From Cricetomys ansorgei (lineage: Eukaryota > Chordata > Mammalia > Rodentia > Nesomyidae), in assembly GCA_026225945.1 (NCBI GenBank), contig JAMJFZ010001780.1, forward strand, positions 1-64,000: 64,000 bases of DNA, written 5' to 3'. Of this stretch, positions 23,471 to 34,712 are shown one piece after another (position 1 is the first letter of the stretch; the number at the start of each line of letters is the position of its first letter). The position numbers and the translations under genes are program-made. The notes below the pieces were generated by a model. That model ran no database searches. It had not been told where the DNA came from and was given only the letters and a program-made list of their open reading frames with translations.

Positions 23471-23767
23471 TGTAGAGAAAACTGGACTTGCCACTGAGCA
23501 GTACAAGGCCTGAGACCTGCATGGACATATCCAGAGACAGACCTGCCCAGGCATGCCCAGAGACAGAGCTACCTGGACACGCCCAGGGAGCAGCAGCTGC
23601 AGTCTGGCAGCCAATGGGACACTGGGCGGGGTGGACGGTATAAAGGACTTCCCCCTGTAATAAACTGAGTCCTTTTGCCACTCACCTGACTCCTGGAGTC
23701 TGTGTCCTGGCTCGGCACCAACTCTACCTCCTCGCCAGAAGGGTCTCGTGGATGGGTACAAGCAACA
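23471..23767 (+). mobile_element. Solo LTR, class II (ERVK-like), complete
   Basis: A 297-bp element beginning TGTAGAGAAA and ending ...AAGCAACA, bounded by perfect 6-bp repeats. U3 holds imperfect tandem units of about 26 bp built on 'ccagagacag' and 'acctgcccagg'. Core promoter elements follow in proper order: CCAAT at 23611, a GC box 'gggcgggg' at about 23624, TATAAAG at 23639, and AATAAA at 23659. A C-rich U5 follows. No internal retroviral genes are present, so it arose by recombination between two LTRs. The clear ends and promoter suggest it is one of the youngest insertions here. The family name is not assigned. Minus-strand frames over it are shadows. Confidence 0.85.
23611..23664 (+). 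promoter_or_regulatory. LTR core promoter and polyadenylation signal
   Basis: CCAAT (23611-23615), GC box (about 23623-23632), TATA box (23639-23645) and AATAAA (23659-23664) are packed into 54 bp. The AATAAA lies only about 15-20 bp after the TATA box, so the R region probably begins close to it. Transcription would run on the + strand. Confidence 0.65.
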
Positions 23768-23773
23768 AATTAT

Positions 23774-24415
23774 AACTACTAAAATATGTTTAAATAATTA
23801 TTGTGTTTACTTGAAAAATTCTCCGTATCAGCAGACTTTGCAGGAAACACTGTGTCTTGCAGACTCCCTTGTGCTGCATTCTAGTGGTTTTCTGTAAACA
23901 CCAAGTTTTCTGCTCCTATAAAAATAAAATACCTTAGAACTAGGTATCTCATTCTTCAGTATCTAAATAGCAAATCAGTATATCTCTGGGTTGTCTTGTG
24001 TTACAAAGTTTAATTTTAAAAATTACTTTGACTTGCTGACTTCAGTTTCACTAAAAATCATTAAAGGTTTTTCTTTACAATTAGGACAGAACGATCATCA
24101 TATTTTTTTAAATTCGTAATACATATTTCTTCTACGGTTCTAAAATCGAAATGGCTATCAAATCCTAGAAACATTATACCAAATATTCAGCTGAGCTAAC
24201 TCTTTATGCAAAAATTAAAAAAAATCTCATTACTATTTAAATTTGCTTTAATATTTAATAAATGATAAAATTATAATCATACCAAAACTTGTTTTACATT
24301 TTTGGTGTGATTTATCATCAGTAAATATTTGATTTGTATGCCTGTTTTTTACACCTATATATTTGGAGTTGAACAAAACTTTCTCAAGTGTATAGGGGTC
24401 AAAATATATAATAAA
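23774..24415. other. AT-rich unique sequence, no gene seen
   Basis: No repeat or gene recognised. Confidence 0.45.
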
Positions 24416-24552
24416 GGCACATGCCTTTACTCCCAGCATTCAGGAGGCAGAGGCTGGTGGATATCTAAGTTCAAGGCCAGGTCTACAGAGTGAGTTCCAG
24501 AACAGCCAGCGTTACAACAGAGAAGCCCTGTCACGAAAAAAAAAAAAAAAAA
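24416..24552 (+). mobile_element. B1 SINE, plus strand
   Basis: It starts at 'ggcacatgcctttactccca', runs through 'gcattcaggaggcagaggc', 'gtctacagagtgagttcc' and 'cagagaagccctgtc', and ends in a 17-bp A-run. The first bases of B1 are missing or diverged. It lies back to back with the B4 that follows. Confidence 0.93.
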
Positions 24553-24603
24553 GTGTAATAGGTATAAAACATGTAAAAAGCACTACTGTAAGGACCTTCT
24601 TCT

Positions 24604-24627
24604 TTATTTTGTGTGTGCTTGTATGTG

Positions 24628-24664
<37 letters not shown>

Positions 24665-24809
24665 CATGAGGGCACATGCATGCCTTGCTATCCATTGCAT
24701 GGAGGTTAGAGGACAACTTGCAGGAGTTCCACCATGAAGGATCTGGGAATGGAACTCGCTCAGGCTTGGTGGCAAGCACCATTACTCAATGGGTCATCTC
24801 TCTTGTCCC
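24604..24809 (-). mobile_element. B4/RSINE-type SINE with (TG)n, minus strand
   Basis: A (TG)n run at about 24630-24663 is followed by 'ggaggttagaggacaact', 'tgcaggagttccaccatg', 'ctgggaatggaactcgctca', 'ggcttggtggcaagcacc' and 'gggtcatctctcttgtccc'. This is the reversed ID-like head of a B4/RSINE1 element. Confidence 0.8.
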
Positions 24810-25387
24810 TAAGTCAGATTTCTAAACTACCATAATCCCAAATTATCTTCCTGTAATCTTGATATTCTAATCCGACTGTCTTGTCAATGTCTCTACTTAT
24901 TTCTGAGCATCTCAAATAGGAACTGTCAAAAACAAAAATTCTGATGCTTTGCTAAAACATTTTTTTTTCTAGAAAAGGACAAAAAAATCTAGAAAAGGAC
25001 TTTTCGAGAAAAATCCTAATATTTTACGCTAAAACTCTCTAAACATCATTATTCCCTTTACATCTTATTTACATCAAATCTTTAAAGACTCTCCTACCTA
25101 CGTCATCAATGCATGGCCCGAACCTGGTAGTCTGTCTCGTCTTAGGCCTTCATGTATGGCATGAATTTTTCTCTGTGTCTAAGCTGTACTACTTGATACC
25201 TTAATCGTTCCTTCTCCATAATTTTCCAAATTATTGAATTTCTATTTCACAATGAAATCTTTTGATTTTTTTTCTAGTGAGGGCTGAGGGCTGCTATCAC
25301 ATACTGTAGTGGCCTACTATGCCCTACTGTGCCTGGGAATTCTGGCTGCACCTAGCTTCGTCTACTATATTTTTCCTTTCTCTTGGC
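24810..25387. other. Mostly unique; small 13-bp tandem motif
   Basis: The 13-mer TCTAGAAAAGGAC occurs twice at about 24969-25001, separated by an A-run. 25278-25387 may be the decayed body of the SINE that follows. Confidence 0.4.
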
Positions 25388-25455
25388 TGTTCTGGAGATG
25401 GAACTCAGGGTCTTTCTTGGACTTTGTACACAAATGCGCTACATCCCCAATCCTG
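25388..25455 (-). mobile_element. ID-like SINE head, minus strand
   Basis: 'tgttctggagatggaactca' and 'gcgctacatccccaatcc' match the reversed ID/B4 head (consensus 'gctggggatggaaccca' ... 'taaatccccagcc'). Old and truncated. Confidence 0.6.
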
Positions 25456-25867
25456 TGTGTCTGTCCTCACTACACCCCAAGAATCTGATTGGCGTGTCAT
25501 GTTCTTTTTGGTCATTTGGTTGGTTGGTTTTGGATTTTATGCATTTTCTTTTTAAGTTTTTCCTATCCTGTCTGTGAAACACATTTCCTGTGTTTTGCTT
25601 TTTTGTCATCACAGTATTGACTTAGTTATTTTGCTTTTTTGTTCCCTCTGATCTTCAGATGGTTCATTCTTTCAGGTTTCCTAAGCATCCCCTCATTCTA
25701 GACTCTTGCTTGGCTTGTATGTAGCCATAGCTGTCCCCTCTCAGTGTTCCTACCCTCTTCCTTACTTCATTCTCAGATTTTCAGTTTCCTACCTATGTGT
25801 TTTAAGTTTATTTGTTCCGTGTCTCCAAGTTATGAACGAATGAGCACAGAAGCTTTCTATTTTTCTT

Positions 25868-25943
25868 CGGTACAGTCTCCTCCTCTTAGAACAGTGCCAG
25901 GCATGAGCGAGGTGATCAGTAAATGTTTATCAGATGAGTAATT
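25868..25943 (-). mobile_element. MIR/L2-type 3' end fragment
   Basis: 'cttagaacagtgccaggcat' then 'tcagtaaatgtttatcagatg' match the shared old-repeat end 'tagcacagtgcctggcac' ... 'tcaataaatgtttgttga'. Confidence 0.65.
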
Positions 25944-26540
25944 GGAGGGCAATCAATGAGATAAACAGATGAATCCTGTGTCTTCAAGTGCTTATTGCCA
26001 ATGACAGGGATTCTCACGTGACCAGGAAACACAAACAATTTACAAAACAAGGAAAAATGAGAGGATTAGAATAGAAACAAATGTTAGTGCTTTTCTTTTT
26101 CATTTTTTCCTTTGTCTGATTGGTTTGTTGTTTTTTTTTATTTATTGGCTTTATATTTTTTATATATTGGCTTCATGTAAGAGTGATGTTTCAATATGAA
26201 ATCTCAGGAGTTCTAAGCAAAACAACCCAGGACGTTCATTCATAACTATTGTGTGGAAATAGCAACCTATTGGGGTGTTTCATCTTCTAGAAGACAGAAT
26301 TCAACAAAAAGCACAGCAGTTTCATCGCTCTGCAGGAGGACTAAGTGGCGGACATTCCCACGGATCCTAGCAGATAACACACAGATCAGATGAAAGAACA
26401 CAAGGAGTCTTAGCAGAAATGCATCCAGAGGACTTGAGGACTGCTTTCAAGTTTCTGAACAAAGCAAGAATGTCTTTACTAATCCATGAGACTTAGGTTG
26501 CAGTGTCATGCAACTCTTTGGAGTCATGTCTCCTGAAGGA
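25944..26540. other. Unique sequence, no gene seen
   Basis: T-rich patch near 26095-26165. No gene or assigned repeat. Confidence 0.4.
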
Positions 26541-26956
26541 GTTTACTTCATATTGCTGTGATAAACACCATAAACAAAAGCAGGTTGGGGGAGGGAAGTG
26601 TTTATCTCATCTTACACTTGTGCATCACAGGCCCTCATTTAGGGAAGTTATGGCACAAGCTTAAGTCGGGAACCTGAAGGAAGAAATGGAAGAAGAACTT
26701 TCAAGAAGCACCACTTACTGCTTATGCCCTGTGACTTGTTCATTTGCTCAGCTTGGTTTTTGTTGGTTGTTGTTTTAACATCCCAGATCTACCCACCCAC
26801 GAATGGCACCACCCACATGGAGTGGGCCCTCCAACCTAAATCATTAATCAGGAAAATGCTCCCCCCATAGAATTGCCTAAAGTCCAATCTAAAGAAGATA
26901 TTTTCTTAATTGAGGTTCCTCCTTCTCAGATGAGTTGAGCTTATATCAAATTGAAA
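26541..26956 (-). mobile_element. Rodent MaLR-type solo LTR (MT/ORR1 class)
   Basis: Reverse-complement landmarks: 'attgctgtgataaacacc', 'ggagggaagtgtttatctca', 'tgctcagcttgg', 'gaatggcaccacccacatgg', 'agtgggccctcc', 'aatcattaatcaggaaaatg' and 'ttcttaattgaggttcctcc'. It is followed by an (AAAC)-rich tract at 26957-26987. About 415 bp, near full length. Confidence 0.85.
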
Positions 26957-26987
26957 ACAAATAAACAAAAAACAAACAAACAAAACA

Positions 26988-28699
26988 CCTTACCATCACA
27001 TCTCCTATTTGCATACCTATTTGCATCTCCAATAAGCACATTGTATAGGAGATTTCTATATCATAAAAGTTATTGTGCAGGCAAAATAACACACATCTAC
27101 TAAGGCAGCATGAGTCTTGAAATAAAATATTCAATCACTCGGATCTAGATTTCCATCTTCATATGCTTTTGTTGGACCTTAGAGAAAACAACTAACCTTA
27201 TGATTTTTGGCTCCTTAGTTTGTAAAATCCAATTGTCTGACTACTTGACACAAAAAAAATCCTCAGAGTCTAAGACAATATACTGCAAAGCTTTTGGAGA
27301 GCATAAAGTAATCATGTAAATAAGTTATTAGTAACTGTGTTGTGACAGCTACTTCAAAAACTATATGGACAGCCTATAAATACGTCCCTTCACAATCTCT
27401 GCAATGGTGAGCTGCCTCTCCTTTATCTACAGGGATCTTCGGTGCCTAGTGTCTCACATCCCAGCACTCCAAAACAGTACTTTCTGTGAATATTAGACAA
27501 AGAAGTCACAGATTCAGACTGTCCTGATCTCGAAAGTAGTTCATTCGCTTGTGCCACACTTCTGTGGAATTTTTTGTTTGTTTGTGTTTGTTTTCTCTGC
27601 CCCATTCAGTTTTCATTCAGCAAATGATAGCCACTTCTTTTAAACTTCATAATTATCAATGGGTTTAAAAATACAGATGGTTAAAACTTTTTTCTTTAGT
27701 AGTGAATAAGCTAACTCGTACATCAGTTGTTCTATTTCAAAACAAGATGATTTGCTATATTAGAGGAACATGTACTTAAAGTTCACTAGTTTTGAAGGAC
27801 AGAGTATAAATGACATTTTGCTTCACACTCCAACAACTATGAATCTCTGAGATATCGCTGATAAAGTGATAATTAAGCCCATCAGTATGTGGTTTATTGT
27901 ATGATCTTGATGAACATTATAATAAAAGAATTAAGGAGTGACCATCTCTCTTTGCCATACATAGTTTTTATTCTTCTCCAACTTTAAAACATGCCGCATG
28001 GGAAACAAAGATTTTTTTCAAGCATACCTCCAGCTTACTTTCATCTTTGAAAAGGCTTTCCTGATGTCAGACTATTCTGAATCCTAGAGCAATTCATACT
28101 CAGAAGCGAATTTTGTTGTTAAGACTATCAATGAAGATACTAAATTTGAAAATTTAAAGAACCCTAGGGTATATAAGTAAAACCATTGGCAGTCAATGTC
28201 TATTAAGATTGGTGGTGTGATTGCTCTAGTTCTGACATCACCTACCAAGAGGCTTCATAAAGAGAAACAGATTCTTTCTTACTTCACCTTACTGCTGTGC
28301 TCTTTCATGAGCCATAAAGAATAGCAGATAATGAGCTCAGCAATATCAAGACAGCCTTCACGAGTCAATCTAAGCACTTGTTAACAACTGCCCTGATGCA
28401 GGGTAAGGTTATTTTATTTTTCATTGTTTTAAATCATTTGTTAAAAGATTTATTATTTCTTTTGACTTGCATATTAAGAAGGTATGTCGTTTTTTTGTTT
28501 TGAGTCAGGTCTCCATCAACTGGAGACCACAACATCAGAAACCTTTGGAAATACTTAGTGTGGGGAGCACGTGGACTTATTTTGTTTCCTGTTTAAGAAT
28601 TTAAATCTTCTTTTATTAATCATCATGTTTATTACGTGGCATCGTTTCTTGTCTTCCCAATCAGGCAGCTCAGCCTTCTCTCCTCTCTCCATTTAAGTC
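26988..28699. other. AT-rich unique sequence, no gene seen
   Basis: No gene is supported. A weak MIR-like patch may exist near 27215-27240 but is too short to call. Confidence 0.4.
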
Positions 28700-29150
28700 C
28701 CCCCAGGACTTTCAGCACTGCTCTCCCATGTTAATTTGCACACCTCACCTGCTTCCCGGTAATTGACTGTAGCTGTGTGTGTGGTATTTGGAAGGGCAGG
28801 CAAAGAATAGAGAAAGGAATGCGGCTGTCGGTTTCCTTTGACTGATACACAGCCACCGGAGCTGGGCTTCTGCCCTCCCGGTGAAAACACGTAAGTAATC
28901 ATCTTTCAGAGCATTTGAAGAACGTCCAAAGAACCCAAAGCACGTTATGAATATGATGCCCTTGACACGGTGCTGCTCATTCTTCTCTTTCTGGAGAAGC
29001 AAAGCTATTCCCATCCAAAGGCCTCTCCTTGGAGGACATTCGGTGCTAGACCCTTTGACTCCCACATCTGGGAATGTGAACTGAGAAATAGCTACCACTC
29101 TGACTTTGGAAGCATCCTGGACTCTGAAAGTCTGCGTGATTAAGCGGGTG
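28700..29150. promoter_or_regulatory. CpG-retaining block with exon-like splice signals
   Basis: Twelve CpGs lie between 28757 and 29144 in DNA otherwise poor in CpG. A long pyrimidine tract ends in CAG at 28706, and a GTAAGT donor starts at 28891. Together they would bound a 184-nt + strand exon (28707-28890). All three + frames of that segment have stops, so it could only be a non-coding exon. A 136-codon minus frame (28745-29155) covers the same block but has no recognised domain. No transposon is recognised. Confidence 0.35.
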
Positions 29151-30059
29151 AGCAACAGACATCACCACCACCACCCTCCCCAGGCATTTCCCCTAATTAG
29201 CCTGAAATTCAGCCCATGTTCTTAATGTGACTATTTTGGTCTGTGGGTTCATATTAGGTTCACACATGAAAATAAGCAAAATCAAAACTTATGATTCTAC
29301 TTGCAACCAAGAGTACATTGAATTTCAACTTTAAAAGTCTCTTGGTCCTACAATTACCAATGTGGATTATTTGTGCGTTCAATGAATAGTCAACTCTCTT
29401 AAATAATGCCTACAATTCTTAAAATTAAGAGTCATTGTTTCTGAATAATGTACTGTTTTCATTTTTTTAGTGTTAAAGGAAAATCTCTCAACAAAATATC
29501 AAAGTTCATGTCATATACTCATTATCGAAGAAATGGAAAGATGCTCCTAAAATTCTCCAACTGTTGTTTGAAGCCATCTTTATGCTTTCTCAGAAACAGT
29601 TCTCATGTGGATTCTGGATGAACTATAGATAAACACATACAAGATATTTTTGCTTTATATCCAAAATCTAGTTTCAGAGTGTGTAGCCTCAGCCTGTCAT
29701 CCTTGGTTATAAAATCTCAGGGCTATTTGGAAACCATGATCAAGCATAATTTATTTTTTTCAAAAACAAAGATATACAACAAGCTGTTTTGGATCAATAA
29801 TAAATTATTTTGAGTAATTAGAGGGGTTTTGCTTCCTTCATTTCTTTCAAAGGATCATTAATCTGGAAAGAAAGGAAACTTTATTTATTTTAGAAAGAAA
29901 AGCAGAGCACTATAGTAACATGGCTTCTCTGTGTGATGTGACAACAATTTGGAGGAAGAGGAATTAAAAGAAAACTTTTAAGTATTAGTGATTGAAGATA
30001 CTCATTGCTTAATTCCATGGATAGTGGACCTTGTGGAAATGAATGCATTCATTAACCAT
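29151..30059. other. AT-rich unique sequence, no gene seen
   Basis: Short trinucleotide (CCA) run at 29162-29175. Otherwise nothing recognised. Confidence 0.45.
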
Positions 30060-30580
30060 CTAGTTCACTATGAAGTTAACTAAAATGGGCGTCTCTGAGA
30101 GGCCCAAACTGGCTTAAACTCCTGACTCTAGTTTACTGCTCTACTGGCACTAGCGTGCCTAAACTCACGGGAAGGCAGCCCCTTGCTGCAGAGCGGACCA
30201 TTGAACACCTGGAATATATTCTCCAGAGTGAAAACAGCAGGGAACTGACCAGAAATAACCTCTCTCATATTATTGCTTCAATTAGACCAAAACAACTTTC
30301 CCTTTGAAAACTTAATAATAAACACTGCGGGTCATTCACTTGTTTTGAGCCCCTTTGGGAAAGAGGAGCAGATGTATCCCCTTAGCTAGCCCCCTCTCTG
30401 TCAAAGAGACAAGAGGCACAAATCAGGACAGATATTGATTTTAATTGGAACCAACAGCACCTACATGCCATATTAATTTTCACATCTTCCTGAAAAAAAT
30501 TAAGATTGTTTTTTGGTTCTCTTTGGGTTGATTAGACAGAGTGACGTAATGAATGTGTTTGGAGACTGGACAATACCTAA
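30060..30580. promoter_or_regulatory. Candidate conserved non-coding enhancer-like block
   Basis: Repeat-free sequence with six retained CpGs and dense transcription-factor-like words. Examples are ATF/CRE-type TGACGTAA at 30542-30549, homeodomain cores ('ttgatt', 'taattg', 'attaatt'), 'ctttgggaaagagg' and a GATT-rich segment. No open frame of interest. Regulatory function is inferred from composition only. Confidence 0.3.
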
Positions 30581-31261
30581 GCAAATTTAGTTACTTCTAA
30601 AACTCCCATTGTATACTGGAAGCAGAGAAGAAAATATCGTGTACACGTTATAGTTTCTTCTTTCTTGCCAGGTCCGGGGTACTTTTCTTGAGAACTTTCA
30701 TCTCAAAAGATGCCACACATACAAAGAGACCTACTAGTGGGGAAAAAAGAATAACTTTTATAAACCTAGATTGTTAGTCTCAACTGTCCTTCCTCTATTA
30801 GATTACACAATGAAATTGTTTCCATACAAAACAAAATTGACCTTTAAAATTGCATTCTTTAGTATCGTTAAATTCCTGTTATCCTCTAAGTCACAGATCA
30901 TCACCATCCCCTGGTTCTCTTATTCATGTGATACATTCATCCAGTGTTTGCTGGAAGTGCAGCTTGATCAACAATAGGATGTACTCATTTTAGTTTTCTC
31001 AGATCTGAATACAGATACGGTGCATCAGCTTGCCTACGGTGGAGTTCTAGGAACCTGTATTGACAGAAAGTACTCTAAGTAACCCTCAGCTGGGTTACCT
31101 GTGAATTGTAGAACACAGCCATAGGTAATGGTGACATTTAAAGATTTAGGCATATAAAGAAGACACCACAGATCCCTGTATTCCCAGAGTGTCAAAAAAC
31201 AATCAAACTGGAGAACATGCAAAAGTAAGCATCATCGGATGGTATTTTTGCATGATTTAGT
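30581..31261. other. Unique sequence, no gene seen
   Basis: Frames at 30771-30977 and 31034-31222 are not credible genes. Confidence 0.4.
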
Positions 31262-31345
31262 TGCATCCATTCAGCAACCCACCTAATGTTCATTGAGTAC
31301 TGCTGTTTGAGGAACAATAGGACTAAAGCAATGAGAAAGGAAATG
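31262..31345 (+). mobile_element. L2-like ancient repeat fragment
   Basis: 'gttcattgagtactgctgtt' and 'aggactaaagcaatgagaaa' resemble the decayed old-repeat words 'attcattgagcacctact' and 'gatacagcaatgaacaaga'. Confidence 0.4.
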
Positions 31346-31720
31346 TAGAACAAAATGGGATTGGAGTTTGAGGTTATTGAGATGAGTGTATAGTTTGTGT
31401 GCTTTTAGTGAAGTTTACTTGAGAGAAAAGGAAGACTACCGTGTCTTTAGTCTGCAAGAGAAAGACTGAAACATCAATTTTTTTTCCCTTTTCTTCATTA
31501 TAAAAAGAATCTGTTTTTACTATTTGCTCTTATACATAGACTTCTCTGGTCTTTATGTGGCAGGCCCAGGATCTAGCATGTCCCCTCCTGCTCTGGTCTC
31601 CATTTCAAGTTCATATGGCATTTCCCATTATATTTACTGACGAAGAACTGTGTTAATAGGGATGAAGCCATTCAATGATATTGTTAAATGATCACTTGCA
31701 TACACATGCATGTTTATGCG

Positions 31721-31807
31721 TGTGTATTTGTGTGTGTGTATGCATGTGTGTGTGTGTAAGAGAGAGAGAGAGAAAGAGACATAGAGAGAGAGAAAGAGAG
31801 AGAGAGA
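31721..31807. repeat. (TG)n followed by (GA)n compound microsatellite
   Basis: Interrupted TG units at 31721-31757 pass into an almost pure GA run at 31758-31807. Confidence 0.92.
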
Positions 31808-32085
31808 TGTTTTATTTGCATTAGATGACGAAAAGAAACAAAAAGTCCTAAAATATTATATTTCAAGCCTATTTGTAAGCTAGGAAAAGTCAGACTACAG
31901 AGATTACAGATGATTGTCACTCAACCATATGCTTACCAAAATTTCCTAAACAACCAGATATCATTATTTTTATCATATTATTTTTGTATAAAGGAAATTT
32001 TAGGTAGGGCAGGAGAGTATTTAGGATGAATTTCAGACAGCAACCAGGAACTTGTGAACCAGGTGAAAGTTATACTGGAAAGTCC

Positions 32086-32230
32086 TTTTTTTTTTTTTTT
32101 CAGTTCTTGTATCAAACCCTTTTCTTCATGGCGGGGTTGTCAAAACAGAGCTGTCAATGGAGACGGGCCCTGGAGCAGAACTTATACAGGGTCTGAGATA
32201 GCACAAGTGTACCTGTAAAAAAAAAAAAAA
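32086..32230. other. Inward-facing T-run and A-run flanking 116 bp
   Basis: A 15-bp T-run (32086-32100) and a 14-bp A-run (32217-32230) bracket a GC-richer 116-bp segment that I do not recognise. The pair could form an inverted repeat or mark two unrelated retroposed tails. Confidence 0.4.
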
Positions 32231-33205
32231 GCATATATGTCTTTGTTTGGAAAGCTTGAGGAATGTGGGTAGTATGTTCTGGGTTTAGAAACATCAATAC
32301 CATGGACTGAAAATATCTTGTTTCCTGACCTTATATGTGTTTGGAAACCAAGAAATAGATAGGAAAGAATTTTAGGAGAAAGTTAATGACTGTGTTTTTT
32401 TATCTGCCCTGTTCATTAAATTTTATTATATTTGCTGTACCTATTAGATTTATTTGAAGTGACCAAGAACATGCTGTAGAATTCGTATGAATACAGTTTG
32501 GAAAAGAGAGAGGCAAGGTTAAAAGGCAGAGAGATGATCAAGGGTCTTAATATTTTTGGTTAACACCAAAGGATTTACAGTATCTTCTGAGAGTGGGACA
32601 CTGGCAGGGTAATTTCCTAAATAATCCCCAATGGTGACATGATTGATCCCAAAGGGTAAAGAATGGTAACCACCTACATATATATACAGTCACATATTCA
32701 AGTGATGATAGGGTTCAGATTCTACATTATACCAAACTCAAACTACTTCTCCAATGCTGGGCAAAGTGTCAGCTGTTCTTTTTCTCAGCCAGTCAGTCAG
32801 TCAGTCAATCAGCATCGAGGAAAAATGGAAAATGAAAACAATTCCTATATCTCACACACAACATTTTTATAGGAAGAGAAAAATAAAATAAAATGTTTGG
32901 TATGCTAGTACAGGGCAGGGAAAAGCACAGGTAATTTTAATGAGAGTGAGTCACATCCCAGACGTTACTGTCTTCATAATATGTAAGTGCTTTGAAAAAA
33001 AATACACCTTATAAAAGCATAGATACTGTAGCCCTCTAGATGATTTTGGAGGAAGCAATGAGTTGTCTGTCTTGTCAGGGCTGGGATTCAGAAAAAGCTG
33101 TTTTCTACTATAAAAACAGGCTATCTCTGGTCAGATAGTTCTCTTCCATATTTTGCTTTAAAATTATTAAAGCAAGTGCTCCCCAAGAGGATTCATAGCC
33201 TTGGC
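32231..33205. other. AT-rich unique sequence
   Basis: A short (CAGT)n run lies at 32789-32808. No gene recognised. Confidence 0.4.
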
Positions 33206-33235
33206 TTTTTGTTTGTTTGTTTGTTTGTTTGTTTC
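33206..33235. repeat. (TTTG)n microsatellite
   Basis: Seven tandem gttt units. Confidence 0.93.
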
Positions 33236-34670
33236 CTTTTATTTTCCTTCCCCCACCCCCTTTGTAGTGATTTTTAAGTAGGTTTGGAGAGCCTGGAATA
33301 CTTTGCAAAAGCTTTTGTGTTCAGTGCATTTTCCCAAGCTTGGGTTTAAAAGGCCCCCTTGGAGAAAAACTAGAAGACAAACACGAATTAGCCTAACAAT
33401 TTATCAAGGAAGATCTTTGATCTTTTCTCACCTACCCAGTTGTCTACTTCTGCTTCATCTCCACAATTACACAATGTGTTTACATAATTAACACAACAGA
33501 TTGAGTTTTGCTGGGTACATGATAATAAGCCTTCCAAATGGTTTGATCTCAGGATAAAAGAGGAAGTCTTCAGAATTAACACTTTCTGAGAGATCCAAAT
33601 GGGGGTAGCTATTGTAAGATTCTCATAAAACAAAAGTTCCTGGTGTTCCCAAGCAGGGTTAGTACAGTCTTCCCCGCATTTGAACTGCACTTCAGGGTGT
33701 TTTACAAGAAAAGTAAGAGCTATTGCAAATTCTGAACTATATTTAGAAGAAGAAGGAACAAGCTCTAAACTAATATCTGTCAACACCCCCCCATCAATTT
33801 ATAAAACAGCTTATAGTAGATAAAGTATTATGGAGAAAGAAAGCTTGTATGTTTGCTTTATTAAGTTAATATCTGAGATGAAGTCTTGGTAATCGAAAGG
33901 AACCTAATGTGGAGACAAGGAAGTTTGAAATGAGTAGTTATTTTGTTTATAAAACTCTAATATTTAATGTTTGCATTCTCTTATAATTGAAAAAAAAGAG
34001 TTCCTGTTTCATCGACTATTTACCACATTCTACTGTAATCTTTTGAACTCTAAAAGTAATTTTCCATGTATAAAAGAATAACATTTTTCTAAGGGCAAGT
34101 GAACAGCTACATCAAAAGATTTGAATCACAGCTAAAAGCCCCCAAATTCTACCCTTTTTGTAGCAGGTGAGATACTCACAGTTCTGCCCACACTTGAAAT
34201 TCAGTGCATTCTTCTGAGAGGTCAGTTCATACGCTCTGGAAAAACTCAGTTTTCTGTGGAGAAAGACAGAAACGTAGGATCACAAAACTGTTTGACAACT
34301 TGAGTGCAAATGAGTCAGAAACATGTGGATTAAATGTCCCTTGAAACAAAATGATTTTTTTTTTTAATTAAGAAGAAAGGGCCTTGGCAATAAATATTTC
34401 AGTGTTTGCCAAATGCAAAGCATTTGAACATGAATCCAGATGGTGGTTTTACATGTTGCTCTAGTTCACAATTTCTGTACATTGAGATCTGAAGTTCCAA
34501 ATCACAAATCCAACTAGAGATATAGGAATTTTTACTAGTTGTGCTTCTGTGTTGTTTGAAGATCAATAGAAACCCAAACAATTGTGCACAGATTGAACTG
34601 GGAGATAGAGAGGGACTCCTTGGCAGGAGACTGATTCACATTTCTGATATAAATAGAAAGAAGCTTTTTT
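33236..34670. other. Unique sequence, no gene seen
   Basis: A 132-codon minus frame (33388-33786) has no recognised domain, splice context or relatives that I can name. It is treated as chance. Confidence 0.4.
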
Positions 34671-34671
34671 C

Positions 34672-34672
34672 A

Positions 34673-34711
<39 letters not shown>

Positions 34712-34712
34712 A
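34672..34712. repeat. (TAAA)n microsatellite
   Basis: Ten tandem taaa units with no poly(A)-bearing SINE next to it. Confidence 0.95.

Larger units (their letters stand above)
23465..23773 (+). repeat. Target-site duplications AATTAT flanking a solo LTR
   Basis: The hexamer AATTAT occurs at 23465-23470 and 23768-23773, directly bordering the TG...CA ends of the LTR. A 6-bp duplication is typical of class II (ERVK-type) integrase. Confidence 0.8.

Noticed and set aside
23456..23761. 101-codon minus frame over the solo LTR
   Set aside because: Antisense shadow of a GC-rich LTR; the LTR ends and target duplications explain the sequence.
24512..24782. Two overlapping minus frames with His/Thr repeats
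   Set aside because: They translate a (TG)n microsatellite and the flanking B1 and B4 SINEs.
33388..33786. 132-codon minus frame as a gene
   Set aside because: Isolated, unrecognised peptide, no supporting signals; consistent with chance.
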